Positions 12,013 through 22,661 of a stretch of DNA of 64,000 nucleotides are shown piece by piece. The stretch comes from Anoplolepis gracilipes. Taxonomy: Eukaryota > Arthropoda > Insecta > Hymenoptera > Formicidae. The first letter of the stretch is position 1. Every line of letters starts with the position of its first letter. The stretch spans positions 826,001-890,000 of the forward strand of contig NC_132981.1 of NCBI RefSeq assembly GCF_047496725.1, read 5' to 3'. The notes beneath the pieces are model-generated. The model was not told the DNA's origin and searched no databases. It saw only the letters and a program-made list of their open reading frames with translations. The position numbers and the translations under genes were made by a program.

Positions 12013-15000
12013 CGTGCACTTACCGCGAAAGATAATAATGAAACAGTGGTTAACGTGCAATCTCAAGACAATGCATGTTTTGCGTGGGCGGTGGTGGCTG
12101 CTCTGTATCCAGTTGAAAGAAACACAGACCGACAATCATTGTACCCGCATTATACAACAGTACTGAATCTCCAAGATATTGAGTTCCCAGTCACTCTTAA
12201 TCAAATTAAAAAATTTGAAATTTATGACATTTCAATCAATGTGTATACCATCGAGAATGAAAACATTATCCCGTTACGCCTTACGGAGCAAAAGAGGGAC
12301 AAGCACGTCAACTTGTTCTACGTGCAAGATGCGCGAGGTATTGGACATTTCGCGTGGATCAAGAATTTATCCAGACTTATTAGTGTGCAACTCAGCAAAT
12401 ACAAGGTTAAAAAATCTGCGATCGGTATGTATATTTAATAAAACCGTCTAAAAATATTTAAAACAAGGATATAAAAATTTTAACTTTTATTTTACAGATG
12501 CACTATTTTCACTCGGACGAGAAACTACAGTCGCATACAGTAGACTGTGAAAAGATGAACGACTGCGCTATCCGGTTACCGAATGATAAGGACAGGTGGC
12601 TCGCATTCGCCAACTAAAACAGGAAGGAGCGACTACCTTTCGTCGTGTATGCCGACCTGGAGTGTGTTTTGGTGAAAAACGTAGAAAATTTTTATCAACA
12701 TCACCAAATATTTAGTATCGCTTATTATGTACATTGCTCGTACGATAATTCGTTATCCGCGTATCATTCTCATCGCGAAGCCAATTCCGTTGCGTGGTTC
12801 GCCGACGAACTTAAAAATTTGGCGCAACGTGTAGAAAATATTTTAACAACCAATGTCCCCATGGTCAATTTAACGCAAGATAAATGGAAAGAATTTCGAA
12901 GCGCGACTCAGTGTCATATATGTGAGAAACCATTCGTGGAAAATGATGATACGCGCGTACGCGATCATTGTCATTTGACCGAACGGTACAGAAGTCCTGC
13001 GCATTCAAATTGCAATCTAAATTACAAAGAATCTTTTTGCATTCCAGTAGTATTTCACAATTTATCCGGTTATGATTCTCACTTTATAAACGAGGAAATA
13101 ACCACAGCGTTCAAAGGAGAAATTGATTTATTTCCGAAAAAGAAAAATATATTTCATTTACAAAACATGTTAAGGGTACGAAAGACAAACCGGGAAATCA
13201 CATTAAATTACGTTTCATAGATTCATATAAATTTTTCACAACAAGTTTCGATAAATTGGCACCTTTTCTGAGCAAGGATAAGCTCAAAATTTTACAAATG
13301 GAATTTAAAAATTTATCTGCCGAGGATTTCAATTTACTGACAAGAAAAGGTGTCTTCCCGTACGAGTACATTGACTGCGTAGATAAATTGCAAGATGCGT
13401 GTCTACCATCGCGAGAATCATTTTACAGCTCCTTGACAGGTAACACAGTATCCGAGAGCGATTACGCGCACGCTGAGATTGTGTGGAAGCGATTCTCAAT
13501 TCGAACGTTAGGCGAATATATTTATACCTCAAAACTAATGTCTTGTTACTAGCCGACATTTTTGAAAATTCCCGCGAGAGTTGTATCAAGAGTTATGGGC
13601 TCGACTCCGCGTATTACTTACTCTTCCCGGCTACATGTAGGACGCCATGTTAAAGCATACGAAAATTATATTTGAATTACTCACAGACATTGACATGGTT
13701 ATGTTTATCGAACGAGGTATACGCGGTGGTCTATGTTCCAACAGGTACGCGCGTGCTAATAACAAGTACATGCAGTCGTATGATTCATCGAAACCATCAA
13801 CGTATTTGATATATTTCGATGTTAATAATTTATACGGATGGGCAATGTGTCAACCATTGGCCTATGCCGATTTTTAGTGGGTCGATAATGTGTCCAATTT
13901 TGATGTATCATCGATCACGCTCGATTTGTTTACAGGCTACATCCTCGAAGTCGACCTCGAGTATCCGTAGCATCTTCACGATTCGCTGACCTACCGTTCT
14001 GTCCGACACGCGACAAATCACCTGGCAAGCACCAGGACAAGCTTCTCGCAACCTTATACGATAAGAAACGTTACGTGATGTACTACCGCAACCTGCAGCA
14101 ATGTTCCCGTCACGGTCTTCGTGTTGCAAAAATTCATCGTATATTACAATTCACTCAATTTCCGTGGCTCCGTACTTATATAGAACTCAACACAAAATTT
14201 AGAACACTGGCAAAAAATGAATTTGAAAAAAATTTGTACAAACTAATGAATAATGCCGTGTTTAGCAAAATGATGGAAAATGTGCGCAATCGCGTAGATG
14301 TTAAACTTTTAACAAAATGGGACGGAAGGTACGGCGCAGAGGCATTAATTGCAAAACCAAATTTTCATAGCAGGAGCGTTTTTTCGGAAAATCTAATCGC
14401 TGTGGAATTACGTAAACTCGAGGTGAAATTCTACAAACCAATTTACGTGCGTATGTGTATTCTCGATATATCCAAGACATGTTTGTACGAATTTCACCAC
14501 GATTATATGGTACCAATGTATCGAGAGAGATGCTAAGTCATGTACTCTGACACGGATAGTCTTATATATCACATTGAGTGCGACGATGTGTACGAGAATA
14601 TGAAACGCGACATCAGCAGATTTGATACGAGCGACTATGCAATAGACAATACGTACGGTATACCGCTCATGAATAAAAAGGTATCGGGTCTAATGAAGAA
14701 TGAAAACAACGGTACCATAATGACCGAATTTGTCAGGCTTAGAGCAAAAATGTATGCGTTGCGCGTGGATGGTAAAAAGGATACGAAAAAGGTAAAAGGC
14801 GTCAAGAGTAACGTCGCGAAAACGATAACGTTTGACGATTACACCCGGTGTTTGAACGAAGAGATTGAAACGACGCGTAGTCAATCGTGTATAAGATCAA
14901 AATTGCACGAGGTATACACCATTCGCGAAACAAAAATTGCTCTAAGTCCGTACGACGACAAGCGGTATATCGTACCTACAACTACTGATACGTTACCGTA

Positions 15001-15025
15001 GGGACATTATAAAGTACCATTGTAA
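12013..15025 (+). pseudogene. Polinton protein-primed family B DNA polymerase, copy 1
   Basis: Recognisable landmarks, in order, are VVYADLECVL (exonuclease I-type D/E), CHICEKPF...H CHLT (zinc-like Cys/His), FHNLSGYDSHF (exonuclease II), FDVNNLYGWAM (the family B SLYP-like polymerase A motif), KLMNNAVFSKMMENVR (B motif) and MYSDTDSLIYH (polymerase C motif with DTDS). The N-terminal part is missing because the Copia element inserted there. Stops and frameshifts, including TAG and TAA codons near 12615, 13218, 13552, 13876, 13968 and 14534, kill it. In copy 2 the equivalent gene starts near 27615. It would replicate the element by protein priming. Confidence 0.9.
12425..12497 (+). other. 73-bp spliceosomal intron in Polinton polymerase gene
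   Basis: The coding frame stops at CDR (gatcg) and resumes 73 bp later at HYFHSDEKLQSHT. The intervening sequence starts gtatgt, ends ttttacag and is AT-rich. The same position in copy 2 (28805-28913) carries an equivalent interruption, with the donor mutated to atatgt and a duplicated acceptor region. Small indels at the exon edges prevent an exact frame check in this copy. Confidence 0.7.
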
Positions 15026-15109
15026 ATAATTGTATTTATTTATTGTAAATATAAATTATATATATATTCATTCATGTAAATTTATGTATATTTTTATTAT
15101 GTTATATGT

Positions 15110-16068
15110 TTATAATAAATTATTTTTATGTATCCAAGAGTTGTGCGATTTATCAAGTCTCAGCCATTTCACAAAAACTTCATCTCCTTTTTTGCGTATC
15201 ACCTTTTCCACGAGATACACGTCGGGGTTAGCAACGTTATGTAACTCGTATTCGTAGAATCCTCCGGCTACTGGATTTCCGCGCGAATCTTCGAGTAGAT
15301 ATGTCGTGGGATTAGTATTCTGTATTTTGACAATTTTAAACACTTCGGCCGACCAATTTGGTGTGTAACCTTTATCAAAAATAGTCTTGAATTTACTCAC
15401 ACGTATCGAATCACATACTTTGAATCTCGCTGGAGCAGCAATTTTTACATTGTTGTATACTGTATTTAAAAGTCTATCAGCGATTGTAGGAGTGACATCG
15501 ATAGGTCTTATATTGATAGTGCGATGTTTTCGCGTGTTATATTCTACAACGAGTCGGGATAAAGCGTCGATCTACTTGTAATTACCATTTAGCGTAAACA
15601 ATTTCCACATATTGTTCTTTAAAGTGCGGTTAAATCGTTCCACGATCGAGGCTTTCATGATGGAATACGTTGAATAATGATTAATATTATGTTTCTTCAT
15701 GAGTTTTTGCACATTTGCATTGTAAAATTCCTTTCCTCTGTCTGTTTGAAAATTTTTCGTCTTCCACCATCTCGAATTAGTTTCGCGATCGTTTCAGACA
15801 TTTCGTTTCCACTTTTACTTTTGAGCGGTATGGCTCACGCATACTTGCTCAGCACATCGATAACAGTGAGTATGTAATTGAAACCTTTGTTGACTCGTGC
15901 ATAAGGACGCATCTCAACCACGTCTGCCTGCCACAGATCATCGTATCCGCGTACTATGATGCGTCTACGCGGAAAATTTCTTCTCGCCGGAGCGTGCAAT
16001 TCTTCCACGAGCTGTCGCTTTTCAGAGTTGTTTTTTTTTCTTGCATGTTTAATCATGGCATATTTCAT
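15110..16068 (-). pseudogene. Polinton integrase, copy 1
   Basis: The N-terminal half reads RQLVEELHAPARRNFPRR, then YDDLWQADVVEM, giving the first catalytic Asp. YNYILTVIDVLSKY follows as FNYILTVIDVLSKYA with a stop after it. The middle is shattered between 15400 and 15835. The C-terminal chromodomain-like part (15110-15400) contains FYEYELHNV and EKVIRKKGDEVFVKWLR. The gene lies convergent to the polymerase, with its stop facing the polymerase stop. It would insert element DNA as retroviral integrases do. Confidence 0.85.
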
Positions 16069-16096
16069 AATAATGTAAAAGTTCATGTATAATTTT

Positions 16097-16450
16097 TTAT
16101 GTATCTTTTCCTGAGTCGGATGTAGTTTGCACACATGTCTGAAGCATTTTCTGCATATCATGCATCATTATCTGAAGCGTTTGCACGTGCGTTTCGAGCG
16201 CAATAATTGTTTCCTCAATTTCTTTCTGCCGATTCTTCAAAAGTTCAACACTCATTTCAACGTACCGTTTGTTAGCAGCGTCGTTATCATCTTCCGGTTG
16301 CGCTACACGTCGTATCTTGCGCAACCTTGCGTCAAAGCCGACGCTAGTCAGACACAAAGCGTTATCTCGCACATAATTTAAGTTAGTAATCCATTCATAG
16401 TATGCATTATTCGACGTGCCGAGCGATACTTCAAATTTATTAATTGGCAT
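16097..16450 (-). CDS. Conserved Polinton coiled-coil protein with tail-fibre-like motif, copy 1
   Basis: This is an open frame of 117 codons starting MPINKFEVSLG. A middle motif, KIRRVAQPEDDNDAANKRYV, is followed by a heptad-rich helix of about 45 residues with several Met/Leu/Ile positions. Copy 2 has the same protein at 34824-35162 with the motif preserved. The pattern K-I-x-x-V-x-x-P-x(4,5)-D-A-x-N-K-x-Y-V resembles the repeat motif I know from phage tail fibres and collar proteins, which is an analogy and not a proven homology. The gene sits between integrase and the next minus-strand gene. It has no stop inside, unlike its neighbours. Confidence 0.7.
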   Translation of the reverse strand: MPINKFEVSLGTSNNAYYEWITNLNYVRDNALCLTSVGFDARLRKIRRVAQPEDDNDAANKRYVEMSVELLKNRQKEIEETIIALETHVQTLQIMMHDMQKMLQTCVQTTSDSGKDT

Positions 16451-16499
16451 TTCAATACGAAATGTTTTGACAGAATGACTAGTATCGTCAACATGTTGT

Positions 16500-17584
16500 T
16501 TAATTTATAATAAGACCCGCCTCGCGAAGCTCTTCGATAATTGACATGATTTCATTGCCTTGGGCATTGTTACCTACTCGACGCGAAGCTTCCAGCAACT
16601 GCAAACAATCTACCAATTCGTTGGGATCGTTCCAATGCACGTATTCAATTTTATTCTCACTCAGTGTCATAGTGCGTGGTAGGTTTATACCTTTTTTAAT
16701 TTTTCTTTTGATAGGAAATAATGAAGCGATTATATATTTATATTTGTATTTTTTGTTACCTAATACTGGATTACGCACACTGCTATCACGTCTATGCGCG
16801 TTTTTCGCCAGTAATATACTTTTATATTTATGCATATTGTTCTCTGTATATACAGCATCGTCGGGAATTCTCTTGAAAATTAATTCGTAGAGACCTGGCG
16901 TCCCCGCATATTTTACTCCATTGATGATTATATTATCATTCTTATCCACTTCGAAATGTTTATCGCCGAGCATCATTCCTTCGTCAGAAAATTTAACACC
17001 GTATACGTAATCCATCTCGTTATTTACACCTTGGCCTAAAATTGCTTCGATATATCTTTGTCCGAGCGGATGTTCTCGCAACATATTCTGACCCTCGGAT
17101 GTTTGTAATTGACGTTGAACCGACGTCACAACCGCTTCGGATGTGGTCTCAAAAATTTCTTCAACGGAAGGAGACGAGATTATTTGAGGTTGTTGTACAG
17201 CTTTTATCGGAGTCGATTGTTTCATTCGCTTTGATTGATTTGGTATAAAAGTTCTCACTGAATCGTTTGATCGTTTTTGTCCACCATTGATTTTTTTTCA
17301 TAAGTCAGTGAAATGTTTAATCGTTTCTGCTTTATGCTCTCTTGTTCTTCTATGGGTGTACCAAACGACTCCACTTTCGATGCATCAGATTCTACATCGA
17401 TAGTATTTTCAACAATTTGTTTTAAAGGTTCAGTGATTGACTTAAAATGTCTCTCTAAAGCGACGTTTTCCTCAATTTTATCAATTTTTAAAGCGTGATA
17501 TTTTTTGCGAATTGATTCGCTCGTTTTTGCAATCTCTCTTACAATCTTTTCACGTTCATCATCAACATCATTGTTGTTTATCAT
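16500..17584 (-). pseudogene. Conserved Polinton protein of unknown function (DUF8207-like), copy 1
   Basis: Two frames together make one protein. An N-terminal 109-codon part (17255-17584) starts with a helical KIVREIAKTSESIRKKYH segment. A 252-codon part (16500-17258) contains DYVYGVKFSDEGMMLGDKHF, INGVKYAGTPGLYELIFKR and YVHWNDPNELVD. The frame change lies at about 17257. I recall the GTPGLYEL-type domain as an insect Polinton-associated domain of unknown function, possibly named DUF8207, but cannot check. The same protein is at 35230-36298 in copy 2. Confidence 0.72.
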
Positions 17585-17705
17585 GATTGATATTTTGTAG
17601 ACGTTGTTAGACTGATGTGTCGACAGCGACTAACCTCTCTACGGTATCACAAATTCATTAAATCCTTTTCTATATGGTCCATTGGTCAGCAAGCTGTCAT
17701 CAATA

Positions 17706-18504
17706 TGTTATAGCCCCAGAAAAGGCTACAGATTTAATGAATATATATATATACATATATACATATATTATATCGATGCAGGAATGCATCGCGAGCGAAG
17801 CGATAATCGCGCGAGCCGCTGACGCAGCGAGCCACGCGCGCTCGAGACCGAGCGCGAACGCGAAACCGGAAAGCACTCTCGGAGGCGCACCGGAAAGGTG
17901 TCGCCGAATTGCTAAAAGTACAAGCGAGGAAATTCGACTTTGAACTTCCTCGCCTGCACTAAAACGCGAATTCAGCAACATAACCATATTTGGTCATGTT
18001 GCTAAGGGACCCCCTCCGAAAAACCATGCAGTTCGGAGGGAAGCTCAGCACCCGCCGCGATGAAGCGACGGGCAGTCGTTGATCAGATTCTAAAGAGGAA
18101 TAATCGTCACGGGCAACCGTTAATCAGAACCAAACGAGTAACAATCGCCACGAGCAGCTGTTGACCAGATTCAACAGAGTCATACACGAATGACTAAGAG
18201 ATATACGCGCGCCTGAGATAAGCCGACGCGTTTCAGACTACCCGTGCGACAGAGCGTATGAAAGATACCGCTCTCTCACTTCAACCGATATTAAACGCGA
18301 GTGACATAACGTTCGCTGGGAGCAGCGACAAAATACCAACCCATTGAGTCTATCTAACTGTTATTTATTATAATAAAAGGAAGAAGCAAGCACATATAAA
18401 AAAAAGAACTTTATTAAAATAAAGAGAGGTCACTGCCCGCCGTATCCCCGGCCTTCCCTACACGAATCCCGAAAAACCCTGTGCCCCCTCACGGAGGCAC
18501 AACA
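17706..18504 (+). repeat. Solo Gypsy LTR with 4-bp target duplication
   Basis: It starts TGTTATAGCC and ends GGAGGCACAACA, like the 3' LTR at 7859-8616. It is flanked by aata at 17702-17705 and 18505-18508, the 4-bp duplication expected of errantivirus-like integrases. It is about 40 bp longer than the other copy because a roughly 43-bp internal unit (around 18085-18170) is present three times. It arose by LTR-LTR recombination after insertion into the Polinton, between the unknown-function gene and the ATPase. Confidence 0.93.
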
Positions 18505-18512
18505 AATAACTA

Positions 18513-19127
18513 CGAATCCATCTTGTGCTGCCAGCATTTCTGGCATAATGCGTGAAAATCGTCGTATGACATGTCAGTATTTACATGATCATTGTACACA
18601 TGTTTCAGGTTTGTACTATCCTATTGAAATAAAATCAACAGATTCGCATTGTCGCGTATAAGATGCTTGGGTATCTTAGTATACATTTGACAAAGATAGA
18701 AACAGTCGACGCTTGAGTGTCGACCCATTGCAAAGTACTCTTTTATCGTATCTTGTTTATCGCACGCCACGTCATCAAAGATAAAAATGGAATTTGGAAG
18801 TGCCTCGCTTGGAGCAACAACTTCACTATTATTAGAGAATGTGAAATAACCAATTTCGTCTATCGGTGTCAATAAATTTTCCAAATATTAATATTTCGGT
18901 TGTTGAAGCGATTTTGAGTATACGTACAGGTTTTCAAAGCGAATACCGTACGGACTTTCAATTAGACTTATCAATACATTAGTCTTACCACAATTTAAAG
19001 GACCGCAAATAATACCGCGTGTAGTAATTGGTAACATGTTTCCATGCTTGCGTATTTTTTTTTCAAGCATTAGTCTATTATCAAAGTTTATAACTTTGAT
19101 TATCGTCGCTTGCCGCACAAACCGCAT
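18513..19127 (-). pseudogene. Polinton packaging ATPase (FtsK/HerA, A32-like), copy 1
   Basis: It reads MRFVRQATIIKV, then CGPLNCGKTN, a good Walker A motif, and ends its first frame at QQPKY with a TAA near 18889. The second frame (18621-18884) carries SIFIFDDVACDKQD, the Walker B motif, and HSSVDCFYLCQMYTKIPKHLIRDNANLL, the sensor region. The last part, to about 18513, is also degraded and abuts the solo LTR. In the family this motor packages DNA into capsids. Copy 2 has the gene open but with a changed Walker A. Confidence 0.87.
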
Positions 19128-19161
19128 TTTGAGAATGAGTCATGGGAGGACCTATTTATAG

Positions 19162-19462
19162 ATGCGCATCGAATCGAAACCGCTCAGTATTGAAAATGTT
19201 TTTTCATTTGTCGGACGACCGTCATATTCTCGAGCTTACCTCTGAACAGTTGCAATATATACCAAAGATTATTTTATTGAGACAGTTTAGCCGCTACGTG
19301 GAACGACTGTGGGACAAACTTCCCGAACATATAAAGGCTGATTCTGAAGTACAACGATATCGTAGATGTTTGCGACATTATAATTTACCGTGGCAGCAAA
19401 CACATATCGACGGTCCAGCACCATTTATTAAAGATTGCTACGAATGTCAGCGAGAATTATAA
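19162..19462 (+). pseudogene. Small conserved Polinton protein, copy 1
   Basis: The expected start is ATG at 19162 by comparison with copy 2 (37109). A small indel near 19200 shifts the frame, after which LSDDRHILELTSEQLQYIPK, RYVERLWDKLPEHI and CYECQREL run to the stop at 19462. It is helical and acidic/basic mixed, with no known domain. The gene is divergent from the ATPase and overlaps the start of the PLA2-like gene by about 19 bp. Copy 2 keeps the first 60 codons and is then cut by the inverted repeat. Confidence 0.65.
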
Positions 19463-20056
19463 GAGGTAGCGGTCTATTGAATCGTGCGATAAACGCGCTT
19501 CCTATTAAATTACATATTCCTGTTATCAGTTTTGCCGATCGGGAACTCGTTTAAAAGAACAATTGGCTAGAGGCGATCGAGGTATCAATCCATTGGACGC
19601 TGCGTGTCGCGACCACGATATAGCTTACTCGCGAAGCAACGACCTTGGCGAACGACATGTTGCGGATTGTATACTAGCTGTGAAGGCGCGGAAATGTATT
19701 ACCGCGAGGGATTCGACTTTTGGTGACAGAGCGGCTGCTACGGCTGTTTGGACGGCCATGAAGGCAAAAACGAAATTTGGTATGGGAATGAATATGAAAA
19801 AATCACCGAAAAAGAAAAAGATGTTGAAATACTTCCAGTAGCGAAGCGTGGAGGTATTTTACCATTGTTAAGAGTCGGTTCTTTGGCTAGTGGAGCAGCG
19901 GGAATCGCAAAGGCTGTAAACGATAGCAAGGCCGCGCAACGCCAATTCGAAGAAATGCAAGGTCACAATCGTGCTATGGAAGGTCGTGGACTTTATCTCG
20001 CTCTGTACAAGCGTGGACGGGGGTTCTCAACGACTGCTGAGAAAAAAAAACGTTAA
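19444..20056 (+). pseudogene. Phospholipase A2-like / minor capsid-type protein of Polinton copy 1
   Basis: The ATG at 19444 opens RGSGLLNRAINALP. After a shift near 19520 the sequence carries the remains of the calcium loop and then RGDRGINPLDAACRDHDIAYS, with the His-Asp pair typical of the parvovirus VP1-type phospholipase A2 fold. A basic segment (KKSPKKKKM) and a Gly/Ala hydrophobic stretch, VGSLASGAAGIAKAV, follow in another frame, ending GRGLYLALYKRGRG. In viruses such a domain helps particles breach endosomal membranes. Here at least two frameshifts inactivate it. Order before the protease and capsid genes suits a minor virion protein. Confidence 0.75.
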
Positions 20057-20058
20057 AA

Positions 20059-20443
20059 ATGCCTGCGGGTGTAACAACTAACGTACAATTGGAACAACTT
20101 GCAAGTCGTATGCGCATACCTTTCTTTAGAGGCGTTTTCATGCGCAATAATTTACCGATAAGCGGCGTGCGATGAAACGAAAGCTGCATTGTCAATTTGG
20201 ACGACGTTGAGGGTCCTGGTACTCATTGGGTAGCATACGCAAAGAGGGGAGATAATGTTGTGTATTTTGACAGTTTTGGAAATCTTCGACTGCCCGAGGA
20301 ACTGGTGCAATATTTGGACAGAATGTAACAAAAATTGAATACAATCATGCGTCTTATCAAAATTATAATCAGAGTATTTGCGGACAATTGTGTCTAAATT
20401 CTTCAAACGATTAAATTTAAAGCCTAACACTCTACTGTCGTGA
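20059..20443 (+). pseudogene. Adenain-like cysteine protease (Polinton), copy 1
   Basis: It starts MPAGVTTNVQLEQLASRM two bases after the upstream stop region. GTHWVAY supplies the catalytic His and VVYFDSFG the Asp. After a frame change near 20325, NQSICGQLCL supplies the catalytic Cys. A TGA near 20173 in the N-terminal part is a further lesion. The family matures capsid proteins at Gly-Gly-X-type sites. Position between the PLA2-like gene and the penton gene matches other Polintons. Confidence 0.85.
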
Positions 20444-20449
20444 CTCAGT

Positions 20450-21168
20450 ATTCGATGTCACTGGCACGTTGACTGGTAAGAGTAGCGTTCTTGCGTAAGC
20501 TACTTTCCAGCTATAGATTTGAACGATGATGATTACAAACTTGGTTTAACGGATTTTGAAACTTATCATACGATACCGAACGTGAATTCCTCGAATAATA
20601 AATTTTACTTTTACAACGACGACAAGGAAATTACGATTCCCGAAGGATCGTACGAATTGCATAGTATAAATGAATATCTATCGCATGCAATTTTACAATA
20701 CGATTCCCACAACATTGTTAATAAAAATGATGAGAAATATCCAATAGTGATTCGCGCTAATCATAATACGTTGAAAAGTGAAATTAAATGCATATACAGA
20801 ATAAATTTTAATAAGCCCAACAACATAGGATCGTTGTTGGGAATCTCAAATTGTGTATTGCAGCTGCGGAAATGATACGAATCAGATGTGCCGATAAATA
20901 TTATTAATGTAAACATTATTCGTATAGAATGCAGTGTGATGTATATAGCAATAGTAAGCGCGTACACACGATACATGAATTTTCTCCGAGCGTACCACCG
21001 GGATATAAGATATCGGAAACGCCCACGTAAATCATTTATCTACCGATCGTCGTGCGAAGCATTACTGATTTAACGATACGTGTTGTGGATCAGGGTGAGG
21101 GTCGATTGCTCGATTTTCGAGGAGAGGAAATTACCGTACGATTACACGTACGACGACGTCAAAAATAA
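20450..21168 (+). pseudogene. Penton-like minor capsid protein (single jelly roll), copy 1
   Basis: The 118-codon ORF at 20519-20875 contains DYKLGLTDFETYHTIPNV and ITIPEGSYELHSINEYL, the N-terminal strands typical of Polinton minor capsid proteins. The C-terminal part, in another frame up to the TAA at 21166-21168, contains VPPGYKISETPT, VRSITDLTIRVVDQ and GEEITVRLHVRRR. A one-base shift near 20505 and others around 20880-20960 break it. The next ORF begins two bases after its stop. Confidence 0.78.
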
Positions 21169-21169
21169 T

Positions 21170-21352
21170 ATGCTCGTATTGAATGAAACGGAGCACGCGA
21201 GAGACAATATCTTTACGAGGGACAATACTTTTGAGAGGAGGCGAGCGGTGTCTGGTGACAATAATCAGGTGTCTGGTTACGCTGAAAAGAAGCTCAGCGC
21301 GTTGAATCGTGAATTTTTAAAGTCTTTGGGATTTGTCGTACGAAATAATTGA
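21170..21352 (+). CDS. Small Polinton protein between penton and major capsid genes
   Basis: Sixty codons run from ATG at 21170, starting MLVLNETEHARDN and ending LNREFLKSLGFVVRNN. It is charged and helical with no cysteine. The tight spacing (one base after the penton stop, four bases before the major capsid ATG) suggests a real gene in a compact cluster. I do not recognise the protein. Confidence 0.5.
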   Translation: MLVLNETEHARDNIFTRDNTFERRRAVSGDNNQVSGYAEKKLSALNREFLKSLGFVVRNN

Positions 21353-21356
21353 AAGA

Positions 21357-22552
21357 ATGGTTGACATTTTGAACATTGGAAACGAACCGATCTTTGACGA
21401 CCGTATAGTAAAGATTGAAACTCATACGTACAATCCATACGCTAATACAACACTTGCATATAGCGATGAGATACGGATACCTATAGAGCATCAGGATTTG
21501 TACACGTTGCCGTGCGAAAGCTTCCTTTACGTCGATGGAAAATTGACGATAAGGAAAAAGGATGAACTAATGATATTGGGAAATAATTGTGTTGCATGTT
21601 TGATGAACTTCGATATGAACTCAACGGTGTGGAAATTGATCGCAACAGAAAAGTTGGAATAACTTGCACGATTAAAAACTACATTTCCCTTACACACGAG
21701 AGAAGTAAAATCTTGCACAATGATGCGTGGAATATAGTTGCAAATAATGGTGGCGAAGGCTACTTCAATTTTTGCGTGCCGCTCAATATGTTGCTTGGAT
21801 TTTGCGAGGATTATAAGCGCGTTGTGATTAACGCTCGTCATGAATTGATTCTAATACGTTCACGCAACGACAACAATTGTCTAGTTGGAGCTCAGGCTGC
21901 TGAAGCTGAGATTGAATTACACAAAATACAATGGCATATGCCTCACGTAATATTAAACGAAATTAATAAACTGTCCTTGCTACGAGCATTGGAGAGCGGT
22001 AGAAACTTGAACATGAGTTTCCGCTCGTGGGATCTATACGAATTTCCTTTGCTACACAGTACGATCAAGCATTCATGATCTGTGAAAACTGCCTCTCAGC
22101 TGGAAAAACCGCGATACGTAATCTTTGCACTACAGACTGTTAGAAAAAAATGTCGCGTCGAAAGATATTACCAAAATCGACGACTGCAAATTGACAAACG
22201 TTAAACTATATCTAAACTCTGAATTTTATCCGTATGATGATTTAAATTTGGATTTTGATAAAAAGAGATACGCTATCCTATTCGACATGTACGCGCGTTT
22301 TCGTAAATCTTATTACGGATGCAATAATGATAATGTATTATTTACCATGGCAAAATTTCTAGAGTGCGGTCCTCTCACGGTCATTGACTGCTCGTGACAA
22401 AACGAGTCTGTCAAAAATGCTACCGTGGACGTAAGAATAGAATTTGAATGTAAGCTAGACGTACCCGCAAATACACCGCATATTGCCTCATCTTGCACGA
22501 TCGCATTTTCGAATATAACCCGTTGACAAATGTTGTCCGCAAAATTACATGA
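21357..22552 (+). pseudogene. Polinton major capsid protein (double jelly roll), copy 1
   Basis: It starts MVDILNIGNEPIFDDRIV and runs through three frame segments (21357-21600, 21587-22078, 22125-22400), ending HDRIFEYNPLTNVVRKIT with TGA at 22550-22552. Signature pieces are NPYANTTLAYSDEIRIPI, YELNGVEID and NKLSLLRALESG. Length near 400 codons matches Polinton capsid proteins. It would build the icosahedral shell together with the penton. Frameshifts near 21595, 22078 and 22390 inactivate it. Confidence 0.85.
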
Positions 22553-22661
22553 ATCAGGAATAATCCCCTCCAATGTTATAACATTATAATATTATAAAAC
22601 TAGCGATATTCGATGATCGACATTAGTCGTCCGTCATAGTTCTCATCAATATCATTTCATT

